Source of the DNA: an uncultured Christensenella sp.
Lineage (GTDB): Bacteria; Bacillota; Clostridia; Christensenellales; UBA1242
DNA length: 17,050 nucleotides
Direction: 5' to 3'
Assembly: GCA_949293915.1 (NCBI GenBank)
Contig: CASFFJ010000092.1
Location: 1-17,050 of the forward strand
A model generated the notes under the pieces. It was not told the origin of the DNA. It saw nothing but the letters and a program-made list of their open reading frames with translations, and did not search any database. Each line of letters opens with the position of its first letter. The first letter of the stretch is position 1. A program made the translations under genes and the position numbers. Below are positions 1 to 7,764 of this stretch, piece after piece.

Positions 1-1682
1 ATTAAACTTGGTAGTAATTTTGACCTAATTCCACTATGACCGCTTATAGATGAATCTAATAAGTGCAATACGCTATTTTGCTCAATGCCAACGCTTTTGT
101 TATATTCAGCATAATTCCATATATATGTGTGCACTTCATTAATGCCAAATTTACTTGCGAGTGCAAATTTTATATCATATTCCACAGTGTGACTTTTTAT
201 CTGCTCAACCGAACTGAGAGGCATGCTCATTGTAGAAGATTTAATGTTGTCATAACCATATATTCTAAAAATCTCTTCCACTAAATCTTCTTTGATTGAG
301 ATATCTTTTGTTGCTCTAAATGATGGCACAACTGCGGTTATAATTTCATTTGTTTTATCTTTTATAGTTGTCTTAAAACCTAATCTATGCAAAATGTCTT
401 GAATATAATCTAATGACAATTTTACGCCACCGCGCCTATACAAGAAATCTGTGCTAATATCTATTGACAAATTAGGATAACGATAATTGTAAACATCAGT
501 GAAACTAGATGTAACTTTTATATTGCTGTCTATATTTTTTAGTAAGTAAACCAAGCGTTCGCTAGCAATCTTGCATAGTTCTGGGTCAAGCGACTTTTCG
601 TATCTCAAACTAGCATCTGTGATAAGACCTATTTTTCTACTAGCTTTTCTAATTGTCATACTATCAAAACACGCACTTTCAAGCAGAAGCTTTGTCGTGC
701 TGTCGCTGATACCCGATTTTAAACCACCTTTGATACCAGCAATTGCTACTGGTTCGCGTTTATCATCGCATATGACTAGCGAATCTTTTACAATTTCGTG
801 CGTTTCGTTCTCAAGTGTTATCATTTTAATTGTTTTGTCTGCTTCAATAACTGTAATACCTTTTACGATATCGTTGTCAAACGCGTGCATTGGTTGACCT
901 AACTCTAACATAACATAGTTAGTCATATCTGCAAGTAAATTTATGTCACGCATACCTGTATAATTTAAGCGCAATTTCATTAAAGCGGGCGATTTGTGTG
1001 TCAAGACATTGTCCACAGTGATACCACAATATCTAAAACAATTTTTTGCCTCCACTTTAATATTGACAGATGGTAAATGATTATATTTAGTCAAATCCTC
1101 ACGTGCAATAGGTTTTAATTCGCGCTTAAAAATAGTCGCAAACTCACGTGCTATGCCATAATGTCCCCAAAGGTCAGGGCGGTTAGTGAGAGATTTATTA
1201 TCTATCTCAATTATTACATCTTCTACTGGCAGAATTTCTTTAATGTTAGTACCATTTTTTAAGTTGCTGTCAAGTTCTACAATGCCACTAGTGTCACTCT
1301 CAATTCCTAATTCGTTGCCACCGCAACACATTCCAAAACTATCAATTCCAGCCAAGCGTGCAGGTTTAATTTTTAATCCACGCACATTTGCGCCAACGCG
1401 TGCAAAATATGTTTTTAAACCAACGCGTACATTAGGAGCCCCACATACTACTTGTACAGTTGCACCACTGCCATCATCCACTGTTAAAATGTGTAATTTT
1501 TTACTTTCTGGATGGTCGTTTACAGATATAATCTCTGCCACTACTACATTATCAATATCATTACCTTTGTATTCCACGCCTTCTATTTCGGCGGTAGCCA
1601 AGCCAAAGCGCTTGATTAATTCATCAACATCAATGTTATCAAGGTCTACAAATTCCTTAATCCAATTAAGCGAAATTTTCAT
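1..1682 (-). CDS. pheT: Phenylalanyl-tRNA synthetase beta subunit, N-terminal part (runs off the left edge)
   Basis: With PheS this subunit forms the alpha2-beta2 cytoplasmic enzyme that charges tRNA-Phe; the beta subunit binds tRNA and edits Tyr-tRNA-Phe. Translating the minus strand from ATG at 1680-1682 gives an unbroken frame of about 560 codons to the window edge. It begins MKISLNWIKEFVDL, followed by an EMAP/OB tRNA-binding domain (about residues 39-150, with the VCGAPNV and GMCCGGNELG stretches), NRPDLWGHYGIARE near 165, GQPMHAFD near 260 (B3/B4 editing domain) and a B5-type region after about 400. Family length is about 790-800, so roughly the last 230 residues are missing. AAGGAGAC lies 6 nt before the start and the pheS stop is 10 nt upstream, so it is co-transcribed with pheS under the T-box. 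No frameshift is seen. Confidence 0.96.
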   Translation of the reverse strand, partial: MKISLNWIKEFVDLDNIDVDELIKRFGLATAEIEGVEYKGNDIDNVVVAEIISVNDHPESKKLHILTVDDGSGATVQVVCGAPNVRVGLKTYFARVGANVRGLKIKPARLAGIDSFGMCCGGNELGIESDTSGIVELDSNLKNGTNIKEILPVEDVIIEIDNKSLTNRPDLWGHYGIAREFATIFKRELKPIAREDLTKYNHLPSVNIKVEAKNCFRYCGITVDNVLTHKSPALMKLRLNYTGMRDINLLADMTNYVMLELGQPMHAFDNDIVKGITVIEADKTIKMITLENETHEIVKDSLVICDDKREPVAIAGIKGGLKSGISDSTTKLLLESACFDSMTIRKASRKIGLITDASLRYEKSLDPELCKIASERLVYLLKNIDSNIKVTSSFTDVYNYRYPNLSIDISTDFLYRRGGVKLSLDYIQDILHRLGFKTTIKDKTNEIITAVVPSFRATKDISIKEDLVEEIFRIYGYDNIKSSTMSMPLSSVEQIKSHTVEYDIKFALASKFGINEVHTYIWNYAEYNKSVGIEQNSVLHLLDSSISGHSGIRSKLLPSL

Positions 1683-1692
1683 TTTTGTCTCC

Positions 1693-2724
1693 TTATAAAT
1701 CTAATTTAAATTGCTTTAACAGTTTCAAATTACCGCTATTCAACTCTCTAATATCATCAATGCCTGCGCTAATCATTGTCATTCTGTCAAGTCCTAGACC
1801 AAACGCGCAACCACTGTATTTTTCTGGGTCAATGCCACCATTTCGTAACACTTGCGGATGAATTATCCCGCACGGACAGAGTTCTATCCAGCCACTATTT
1901 TTGCATATTGAACAACCTTTGCCATCACAGAATGGACAACGAATATCCATCTCAAAGCTAGGTTCAGTGAAAGGGAAGAAACCCGGTCGCAAGCGCACTT
2001 CAATCTCTTTTTTGAATATCTTGGACAACATTTCTTTCATAAAATAAATGAGATTACCAACCGAAACATCTTTATCCACAATTACACCTTCAAGTTGGAA
2101 GAAAGTGTTTTCGTGACTGGCATCAATATTTTCATTCCTAAAACATCTGCCCGGGAAAATCGCTCTAATAGGCGGATTGTATTTTTTGAGAATTCGGTTT
2201 TGACTGGCCGAAGTGTGTGTCTTTAAGACCTGCCCATTGTCTAGCCAGAACGTGTCTTGCATATCGCGTGCTGGATGATTTTCTGGCACATTCACTGCTG
2301 TAAAATTGTTGTACTCTGTCTCAATCTCACTGCCATCTTCTACTACAAACCCCATAGAGACAAACACATCTTCAATTTGTTTTTGAATGATTGTGCGTGG
2401 GTGTAGACTGCCAGTTTTCGCGTTTGTTGGCAGAGTGATATCAATTTTTTTAGCTGAAAGAATTTGCTTATTTAACTCTTCTTGTCTAAGAAAAGTTTCT
2501 TTAGCATTAATCATTTCATCCAGTTTTGTTTTTAAACTATTCAGCATTTGACCAACTTTTTGCTTTTGGTCTGCGTCAACTTCTTTAATATAGCGGAACA
2601 ATTCAGTGACCTTACCTGATTTACCTAATAATTCCACTCTTAGTTTTTGACAATCATCTGCTAAAGAAATAGCATCTAATTTCTCTAAAGCGTATTTTAA
2701 AATACTATCAATTTTGTCTTGCAT
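1693..2724 (-). CDS. pheS: Phenylalanyl-tRNA synthetase alpha subunit
   Basis: This is the catalytic class II subunit that activates Phe and transfers it to tRNA-Phe. It has 343 residues, the usual length. Residues 1-90 form the N-terminal coiled-coil arm. The catalytic core holds SLHPRT near 107, the motif 2 region FRNENIDASHENTFFQLEG (about 196-214) and motif 3 FGLGLDRMTM near 310. A CPFC...CSIC cluster followed by SGWIEL (about 264-282) sits where the E. coli enzyme has only a short loop. It looks like a zinc-binding knuckle, which I recall from PheS of other bacterial groups. The start ATG (2722-2724) has AAGGAG 5 nt upstream. It is the first gene of pheST, directly downstream of the T-box terminator, so its expression should follow uncharged tRNA-Phe. 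Confidence 0.97.
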   Translation of the reverse strand: MQDKIDSILKYALEKLDAISLADDCQKLRVELLGKSGKVTELFRYIKEVDADQKQKVGQMLNSLKTKLDEMINAKETFLRQEELNKQILSAKKIDITLPTNAKTGSLHPRTIIQKQIEDVFVSMGFVVEDGSEIETEYNNFTAVNVPENHPARDMQDTFWLDNGQVLKTHTSASQNRILKKYNPPIRAIFPGRCFRNENIDASHENTFFQLEGVIVDKDVSVGNLIYFMKEMLSKIFKKEIEVRLRPGFFPFTEPSFEMDIRCPFCDGKGCSICKNSGWIELCPCGIIHPQVLRNGGIDPEKYSGCAFGLGLDRMTMISAGIDDIRELNSGNLKLLKQFKLDL

Positions 2725-2740
2725 ATTATCTCCTTAAAAT

Positions 2741-2786
2741 AAAAAAATCGCCCTCGTGATGAATAGTCATCACAATAGGACGAGAG
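2741..2786 (-). terminator. T-box attenuator terminator of pheST
   Basis: On the minus strand the RNA forms CGUCCU (2777-2782) paired with AGGGCG (2749-2754), topped by GUGAUGA/UCAUCAC with a CUAU loop, followed by a run of seven U (2741-2747). The AUU between the two 5' arms bulges out. The bases just 5' (CACUCUCGUCC) must alternatively pair in the T-box antiterminator, so the structure is conditional. The pheS ribosome site follows immediately. Confidence 0.9.
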
Positions 2787-2814
2787 TGCTCGTGGTACCA
2801 CCTATCTTCGCGAA

Positions 2815-2866
2815 CAAACTGCGCGATTGCTAATTTGCTTTCGTTTCACTACGCAAATATAAGCCT
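2815..2866 (-). repeat. 52-nt repeat, copy nearest the T-box
   Basis: This copy is nearly identical to 2927-2978, with 2 mismatches by eye (2846 and 2859). Read as RNA it forms AUUUGC/GCAAAU, extended across an internal loop by GCU/AGC. It is clasped by a perfect outer inverted repeat, CGCGAACAAAC (2810-2820) with GUUUGUUCGCG (2873-2883), placed just before the T-box core. Confidence 0.9.
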
Positions 2867-2926
2867 GATGCTTGTTTGTTCGCGTATCCCATTTCGAACC
2901 AGTTCTTATGGGAGCCCTAAACAAAT

Positions 2927-2978
2927 CAAACTGCGCGATTGCTAATTTGCTTTCGTTCCACTACGCAAATGTAAGCCT
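2927..2978 (-). repeat. 52-nt repeat, upstream copy in the T-box linker
   Basis: Second copy, offset by 112 nt from the first. It keeps the same inner hairpin; one of the two substitutions falls in the internal loop next to the AUUUGC arm and the other in the apical loop, so pairing is preserved. Its outer stem is weaker (AACAAA/UUUGUU). Between the copies lies another hairpin, UCCCAU/AUGGGA (about 2886-2916). Confidence 0.9.
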
Positions 2979-3176
2979 AGTTAATAACTTTGTTCGCCTC
3001 ATTACATTTTTACAGTTTTGTCTGGCGTTTAAAACGCAACTCGAATGTTGAAATTCATATATATGCTGAACATAAGCACCTCTCAACCGCTGAGTGCTCT
3101 CTCTCAAATGAAACATACATACTACTTAGACATTGTCATAGTTTTTATTAAAATGTTATGTTTGTTAAACACTTAA

Positions 3177-3205
3177 ATTTTACTACACAATCAAACTTTT
3201 GTCAA
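3177..3205 (-). promoter_or_regulatory. SigA-type promoter of the T-box-pheST operon
   Basis: On the minus strand TTGACA (3200-3205), a 17-bp spacer and TAAAAT (3177-3182). The predicted transcription start near 3170 lies just 5' of the Stem I sequence, as expected for a T-box leader. Confidence 0.88.
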
Positions 3206-3387
3206 TCAATTTTGAATGAATTGCTTTAATTTATTTATATTCAGAGTTTAAGATTTAGAAACAATAAAAATATTTAATTTTAAAAAAATCGTTAATAATC
3301 ATTTATTAAAAGAATGTTTTAATGGATAATGCTAATTATTTGCTTTGATTTATTTGTGTAAAATATAAAAAAATTTTTAGTGAACTA
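3206..3387. other. AT-rich spacer between divergent pheST and tilS promoters
   Basis: About 180 bp of A/T-rich DNA with short A- and T-tracts. I see no gene, no clear hairpin and no repeat here beyond the two flanking promoters. Confidence 0.6.
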
Positions 3388-3416
3388 TTGCAATTTTGAC
3401 CAATCTATTGTATAAT
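3388..3416 (+). promoter_or_regulatory. SigA-type promoter of tilS
   Basis: TTGCAA (3388-3393), a 17-bp spacer and a perfect TATAAT (3411-3416). The predicted start near 3423 gives a leader of about 27 nt that contains AAGGAG (3439-3444) ahead of the tilS ATG. Confidence 0.8.
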
Positions 3417-3449
3417 GCATATGAAATATTTTGACATTAAGGAGAAAGT

Positions 3450-4796
3450 ATGGAACAAGTTATTGAATATATCAAACAGCATAATATGATTAAACCGCGT
3501 GAAGTGATTGGAGTTGCTTGTTCTGGTGGCAGAGATAGTATATGTTTGTTGCATTATTTAAATTCTATCAAAAACGAACTTGATTGCGAAGTGGTGGCGG
3601 TCAATGTAGACCATTGCATTAGGGCGAACAGTGCGTTAGATACCGAATTTGTAATGCAGTTTTGTAAAGAACATCAAATTCGAGCATACAAATTCAAGGC
3701 AGAGGCAATAAAGGTGGCTAAAGAAGAAAAACTGTCGTTAGAACAATCGGCACGCAAAGTGCGTTATGGTGTGTTTGAGACCGTGATAAAGAAAGGGCTT
3801 GTTGATAAAATTGCGCTTGCACACCATCTAAACGACCAGGCAGAGACAGTATTACTAAACATTGTACGTGGTGCGGGGCTTAGTGGAGCGAAAGGTATGG
3901 AACCTGTTCGTGATGGCATTTATATTCGCCCTTTGCTTAACACTCCGCGTGAAGAAATTATGTCATATTTGGATGAAAATGGACTTGAATATGTGGATGA
4001 TGAAACCAATCAAGACAATACATATTCTAGGAACTATATTCGAAATGTTGTTTTACCAGCATTGCGCAAGAATTTTAAAGGCGTAGATAAAAACATTGTA
4101 AAATTTGCATCAATTTGCGCAAAAGATGACAATTATATCAATAGCCAAATTGATTTCAATGCATTGATTGAAACTAAAGATATGGTTAAAATTCCGCTCG
4201 TGTGCTTTTATCAAGATGAAGCTATTATCAATAGAATTATCAGACACGTTTTAACTAAATTTGCCAAACAAGATATCGAGAGCAAACATATCAAAATTGT
4301 TAGAGATTTTGCATTAGAAGCAAACAATGGCAATGTTATAAATTTACCATTTAAAATTAAAGTTTGCAAAGAGTATGATTTTATCACAATCGGTACATTT
4401 ACTGTGAAAAAAGTTGTTGATGCACTTAATTTTAGAAATGGTAAACTAAAAATTGATGGCTATGGAACAATCAGAGTGACTTCAAGCAAGGTTAAAAATG
4501 AACCAAAACCACATCAACATTTTATTGATGCAGACAAGTTGGATAGAGGTAATGCGGTTTGGCGTTTTAGACAAGAGGGTGATATGTTCTCGCCACTTGG
4601 TATGACCGGTAGCAAAAAATTAAAAGAATATTTTATTGATAAAAAGATTCCACAACGTATGCGAGACAGTATACCTGTACTTGCTGTTGGTTCAAAGATT
4701 TTGGTTGTGGCAGATATTGAAATTGCGGATGAATTAAAACTAACAGATGACACCAGAAGCCTATACAAAATCAATTATGAAAAAGACTATATTTAG
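3450..4796 (+). CDS. tilS: tRNA(Ile)-lysidine synthetase
   Basis: TilS attaches lysine to C34 of the CAU-anticodon tRNA-Ile, using ATP, so that it reads AUA instead of AUG; it is normally essential. The 448-residue product is of normal length. The N-terminal PP-loop ATPase carries SGGRDS at residues 25-30 after VIGVAC, followed by VNVDHCIR (near 50), LAHHLNDQAETVLLN (near 125), RPLL and the ETNQDNTYSRNYIRN segment (near 190). The C-terminal TilS domain is present (WRFRQEGDMFSPLGM, KKLKEYFIDKKIPQRMRD). ATG at 3450 is supported by AAGGAG 5 nt upstream. It has its own promoter and terminator. spoIIE lies close by, recalling the spoIIE-tilS neighbourhood of Bacillus, but here the two are convergent and separated by a small regulator module. 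Confidence 0.97.
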   Translation: MEQVIEYIKQHNMIKPREVIGVACSGGRDSICLLHYLNSIKNELDCEVVAVNVDHCIRANSALDTEFVMQFCKEHQIRAYKFKAEAIKVAKEEKLSLEQSARKVRYGVFETVIKKGLVDKIALAHHLNDQAETVLLNIVRGAGLSGAKGMEPVRDGIYIRPLLNTPREEIMSYLDENGLEYVDDETNQDNTYSRNYIRNVVLPALRKNFKGVDKNIVKFASICAKDDNYINSQIDFNALIETKDMVKIPLVCFYQDEAIINRIIRHVLTKFAKQDIESKHIKIVRDFALEANNGNVINLPFKIKVCKEYDFITIGTFTVKKVVDALNFRNGKLKIDGYGTIRVTSSKVKNEPKPHQHFIDADKLDRGNAVWRFRQEGDMFSPLGMTGSKKLKEYFIDKKIPQRMRDSIPVLAVGSKILVVADIEIADELKLTDDTRSLYKINYEKDYI

Positions 4797-4881
4797 TTAA
4801 AAATACTTTAATAATAAATAACTTATGAAAACATTATTTAATCGATTTTAAAACAGATTAAAATTAATATAAATAAACAAA

Positions 4882-4911
4882 AACACCTTCTTTATTTGGA
4901 AGGTGTTTTTT
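4882..4911. terminator. Bidirectional terminator between tilS and the XRE regulator gene
   Basis: AACACCTTC (4882-4890) and GAAGGTGTT (4899-4907) form a 9-bp stem with an 8-nt loop, followed by T residues to 4911. On the other strand the stem is also followed by a T-rich run, so it can serve both convergent genes. Its T-tract overlaps the stop codon of the regulator gene (4910-4912). Confidence 0.9.
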
Positions 4912-5107
4912 AAAAATCGAAAAGGTATTCAATAGGTATATCTAATACTTTACTTAATAATTTAATTGTTTTAATGTCAGGCTCAGTATTGCCACATTCC
5001 CAGTCCGAAACAGTGCGAGCAGAAAAGCCCAACAATTCGCCTAACTGCTGTTGAGATAAATTTTTTAATTTTCGATATTCTCTAATATTCGAACCAAAAC
5101 TTTTCAT
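4910..5107 (-). CDS. Small XRE-family helix-turn-helix transcriptional regulator
   Basis: The product is about 65 residues and consists almost entirely of a Cro/CI-type HTH domain: IREYRKLKNLSQQQLGELLG (helices 1-2), then FSARTVSDWECGNTEPDIKT with the recognition helix and W-E-x-G-x-x-x-P signature, ending IEYLFDF. I place the start at ATG 5105-5107 (MKSFGS); ATG 5111-5113 (MIMKSF) is equally possible. The open frame continues to 5422 but would run antisense through the neighbouring gene and is not real. No good ribosome site precedes either ATG. It is divergent from the small membrane-protein gene at 5190, with inverted repeats in between, so it most likely represses itself and that gene. 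The signal it senses is unknown. Confidence 0.85.
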   Translation of the reverse strand: MKSFGSNIREYRKLKNLSQQQLGELLGFSARTVSDWECGNTEPDIKTIKLLSKVLDIPIEYLFDF

Positions 5108-5119
5108 TATCATAAGTTT

Positions 5120-5164
5120 AGCGGAAAATCCGCTGTATACTATTAATATAGTATTGCGTAATAC
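5120..5164. promoter_or_regulatory. Cluster of three inverted repeats, probable operators of the divergent XRE/membrane-protein pair
   Basis: Three perfect-arm inverted repeats lie in 45 bp: AGCGGA-aaa-TCCGCT (5120-5134), ATACTAT-taat-ATAGTAT (5137-5154) and GTATT-gcgt-AATAC (5151-5164). The third shares bases with the second. The 83-bp spacer must also hold promoters in both directions. No consensus -35/-10 pair stands out, though CATAAT (5164-5169) could be a plus-strand -10. Dyads of this size suit a dimeric XRE repressor; binding is inferred. Confidence 0.55.
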
Positions 5165-5189
5165 ATAATTCCAAAAAAGGAGGAAATAT

Positions 5190-5441
5190 ATGGATAATAA
5201 TAAAGGTAATGCAGGTTGGGCTGTATTAGGGTTTTTTATTCCGGTTGTAGGGCTGATTTTGTGGTTAGTGTGGAGAAATAACAAGCCAGGAGATGCCCGA
5301 ATGGCAGGAAAAGGTGCCCTAATAGGCGCAATTGTGTCAATTGTTATAAGTATTGTTGTTTTTGGTGTTACTGCTTGTGTGGCGAACCAAATGGTTGATA
5401 CAGCAACGGATTCAATAAACAATGCAATGAATAATATGTAA
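5190..5441 (+). CDS. Small two-helix membrane protein of unknown function
   Basis: The 83-residue product has two hydrophobic segments: about 9-28 (GWAVLGFFIPVVGLILWLVW) and about 44-66 (LIGAIVSIVISIVVFGVTAC). They are joined by a polar loop NNKPGDARMAGKGA, with a polar tail TATDSINNAMNNM. The fold and the KPGDARxAGKGALIG stretch resemble short clostridial membrane proteins, often attached to zinc-ribbon domains, but there are no cysteine pairs here. It has an excellent AAGGAGG 6 nt before ATG, implying strong translation once transcribed. A divergent XRE regulator and a downstream terminator make it a one-gene regulated unit. Its function is not recognised; a stress or membrane-associated role would be a guess. 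Confidence 0.85.
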   Translation: MDNNKGNAGWAVLGFFIPVVGLILWLVWRNNKPGDARMAGKGALIGAIVSIVISIVVFGVTACVANQMVDTATDSINNAMNNM

Positions 5442-5451
5442 TTCTATTATA

Positions 5452-5478
5452 AAAACGAGATTTGTTTCTCGTTTTTTT
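5452..5478. terminator. Bidirectional terminator between the small membrane protein gene and spoIIE
   Basis: AAAACGAGA (5452-5460) pairs with TCTCGTTTT (5467-5475) across a 6-nt loop and is followed by T residues. The reverse strand gives the same stem followed by TTTTTA, so it can also end the spoIIE transcript, whose stop is at 5491. Confidence 0.88.
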
Positions 5479-5490
5479 TGTGTATTTTAT

Positions 5491-7764
5491 TTATTTTAAA
5501 TATGTGCGTGATACTAATACTGTCATATCATCCTTTGCAGACATATCGTTTAAATGCAGTGCTTCGTTTAGTATTGATTCGGCTATTGTTTGTGGGTTGT
5601 TAGTTGCTAAGTGCGAGACAAAATCTATCATAATTTCTTCACTCTCAAATGCATCCACAATGCCATCTGTTGCCAGTATTATAATGTCTTTTGTTGTAAT
5701 AGTTGTCTTTTTGGCATTTGGCGAGATGCTGTCCAGTGCACCAATAGGAAGTGCACCTCCATCAATAACCTCTATATTGTTGTCCCGCTTAATGAGTCCT
5801 AATGGAGCACCAACTTTAATAAAATCTGCTATTTGAAGGTTTAAATCTATCAAGCAGACATCAAGCGTTGAATAGTTTTCTTGATTGTTGATAGCAAGCA
5901 ATTTATTGACGCTCTCTAAAATGATATCGTTGTCAAAGCCTGCTTTGTAGAAATTTTCTATCAGTCCAAGTGTCAGCGCACTCATTTTATGAGCAGATTT
6001 ACCGCTACCCATACCATCACAAAGTGCTAGCAAGAATCTGTCTTGACCAAGTCTAATAATGCTGTGGCAGTCACCACATTCATCATTGCCAGATTTGTTG
6101 CAACTGGCCAGTCCAAACACGACATCATATTTATTTTTTCTTCTAAGCGTTATTGAATTGTAATCGCCATTTTCCATTGGGGTAATATTTGTTATTTGCA
6201 TAGGCATTTTCATAATCTCAGATAAGATTTTTTCTATCTCTTCTGCTTGAATATTCCCTTTTATAATCAAAACTGCGCTAGCATCTTGCGATTTTTCAGT
6301 ATAAAGTAAAACTTCACTGCACTCTATATTTTGACTCAATAGTCGGTCTATTATTTTGTTTTCGCGTGCTATATCAAAACTTACGTTTGAGTCTATTTCA
6401 TCCCCAATGTCTAGTAAAAGTCGAGATACTGCGCCCATTTGGTCAGCAAGCAATATTTTGACATTGTTGACATCGCCTAGCATAGATTTGTATTGCTTAT
6501 ATTCATCACTTAGGCGATTTATAGTGTTGATTAAGTAGTTGGCTTTTCCGCATCTGCTAGTCATATTGTTGGGCAAGTCTAGTAAACTGATTTTACCTTT
6601 TGTGACTGCAATTTCTACTAAATATTCAAGATTTGACTTGTTTTCTGTACCTAGCGAACGAGTGCATCGGTTTTTGTCTATACAATCTTTACAACAACTA
6701 TTCATCACTTCACGAATGAGCATTGCGATCAGTTCATCCTTTGTCAATTCTTTTTTAACCATATTTAGATGAATTTGTTTCATATCAAAGAATATATTGC
6801 TCAGTTCACTCATACGCTTTTTTATATTTTTTCGAGTGGTGTTAATGAGATTGCGTGTACTTATTTCACTTTTTTTAACATATACAAAATTTGATAGCGA
6901 ATCAAATAATTTTTTTGGTGTAATTATAAACAATAGTATAGCGATTGCAATTGGTATGATTGCATACAACATATCTAAACTTTGATGGTAGAAATAATAT
7001 TGAATAAAAATTTCAGTGATGATAATTGTAAAAGATATTTTTAATTTATAAGGCAGTTTAAACACTCCACTAACTAGTGCGAGTAATGAAAATTCAGCAA
7101 TTGGCAATAACGATAGATGACTTAAACTCACTCCTAACGCAAATGATAATGTCACGGCAAAAGTTAACCCTGTGTGATTTACAGCTGTGAAATATAAAAA
7201 TAACAACATTATGACAAATCGATAAATTTCTATGTTGAAAATATTTATATCGTTTAGTCCCATTCCAATAAGAGTGATAGTGAATAAAAAACAAATGCTT
7301 TCATCCAAACTGATTTTAAAGCAATTTTTCCTTAAAATTATTACGTGTAACACATTTATGAACACAAATAAACTAATGACAGCAAGTGTTGAGAAAATGA
7401 TTATGCTACTAATTTCGTGATAATAATAAAATTGTGTAACAAATGATAAAATCAGGCAACTAATCAAACAAGACAAATGTATCTTGCGCTTAATTAATCG
7501 GTGTATGTAAAACATAATCAGTCCAACGCCTATACAACTGATTGCAATCAATAAACTTTCTAAACTTGGTCTATTGATAAGAGTCGCGCAAAGGCAAAAG
7601 ATAGCGGACAGTTTTTCATCTATCCCCACAAAAATTGAAGCAAAGAAAAACGCATAACAAAAAGGTGACAATTCATAAATCTCAGCACGTGCCAAGATTA
7701 ACATTAAAAAAAATAATGCGACATATTTTAAAATTATAAATGTGTTAATTGTTTTTGTTTTCAT
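5491..7764 (-). CDS. spoIIE: Stage II sporulation protein E (membrane PP2C-type phosphatase)
   Basis: SpoIIE sits at the polar septum of sporulating cells and dephosphorylates the anti-anti-sigma factor SpoIIAA, releasing SigF in the forespore; it also interacts with FtsZ. From ATG at 7762-7764 the product is 757 residues (family about 800). The first 300 or so residues are a run of hydrophobic helices (from FIILKYVALFFLMLILARAE on). The middle regulatory region has cysteine-containing CCKDCIDKNRC. The C-terminal PPM phosphatase domain has LALCDGMGSG (about 579-588), a metal-site aspartate, and IILATDGIVDAF near 700. The frame opens farther upstream at a TTG (7836), but that extension (MRFFNFFRHF...) is unlike the family N-terminus. 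No ribosome site precedes the ATG, and a 6-codon mini-ORF ends in ATGA overlapping it. Confidence 0.95.
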   Translation of the reverse strand: MKTKTINTFIILKYVALFFLMLILARAEIYELSPFCYAFFFASIFVGIDEKLSAIFCLCATLINRPSLESLLIAISCIGVGLIMFYIHRLIKRKIHLSCLISCLILSFVTQFYYYHEISSIIIFSTLAVISLFVFINVLHVIILRKNCFKISLDESICFLFTITLIGMGLNDINIFNIEIYRFVIMLLFLYFTAVNHTGLTFAVTLSFALGVSLSHLSLLPIAEFSLLALVSGVFKLPYKLKISFTIIITEIFIQYYFYHQSLDMLYAIIPIAIAILLFIITPKKLFDSLSNFVYVKKSEISTRNLINTTRKNIKKRMSELSNIFFDMKQIHLNMVKKELTKDELIAMLIREVMNSCCKDCIDKNRCTRSLGTENKSNLEYLVEIAVTKGKISLLDLPNNMTSRCGKANYLINTINRLSDEYKQYKSMLGDVNNVKILLADQMGAVSRLLLDIGDEIDSNVSFDIARENKIIDRLLSQNIECSEVLLYTEKSQDASAVLIIKGNIQAEEIEKILSEIMKMPMQITNITPMENGDYNSITLRRKNKYDVVFGLASCNKSGNDECGDCHSIIRLGQDRFLLALCDGMGSGKSAHKMSALTLGLIENFYKAGFDNDIILESVNKLLAINNQENYSTLDVCLIDLNLQIADFIKVGAPLGLIKRDNNIEVIDGGALPIGALDSISPNAKKTTITTKDIIILATDGIVDAFESEEIMIDFVSHLATNNPQTIAESILNEALHLNDMSAKDDMTVLVSRTYLK

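Larger units (their letters stand above)
2741..3170 (-). ncRNA. T-box riboswitch leader (tRNA-Phe sensing) of pheST
   Basis: The minus-strand RNA has the T-box core AGGUGGUACCACG (RC of 2791-2803). Its UGGU bulge matches the ACCA end of a tRNA with discriminator A, as in tRNA-Phe. The core is followed by the attenuator terminator. The 5' part resembles Stem I: an AGAGAGAGCAC / GAGAGGUGCU distal arm (about 3070-3100), a basal AAUGU/ACAUU helix, and a specifier loop with UUC, a Phe codon, at 3050-3052 (UUU in the adjacent register is also Phe). From predicted transcription start to pheS it is about 440 nt, long for the class. The extra length is a linker carrying two copies of a 52-nt repeat (2815-2866 and 2927-2978). 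Uncharged tRNA-Phe should stabilise the antiterminator and turn pheST on. Confidence 0.93.

Noticed and set aside
571..1698. Plus-strand frames opposite pheT
   Set aside because: The minus strand encodes an uninterrupted, recognisable PheT; these are shadows.
2815..2978. CRISPR array from the two 52-nt repeats
   Set aside because: Only two copies, in a T-box leader, repeat too long and self-complementary, no cas genes nearby.
5108..5422. Long minus-strand frame joined to the XRE regulator
   Set aside because: It runs antisense through the small membrane-protein gene, which has a perfect ribosome site; the HTH domain is complete without it.
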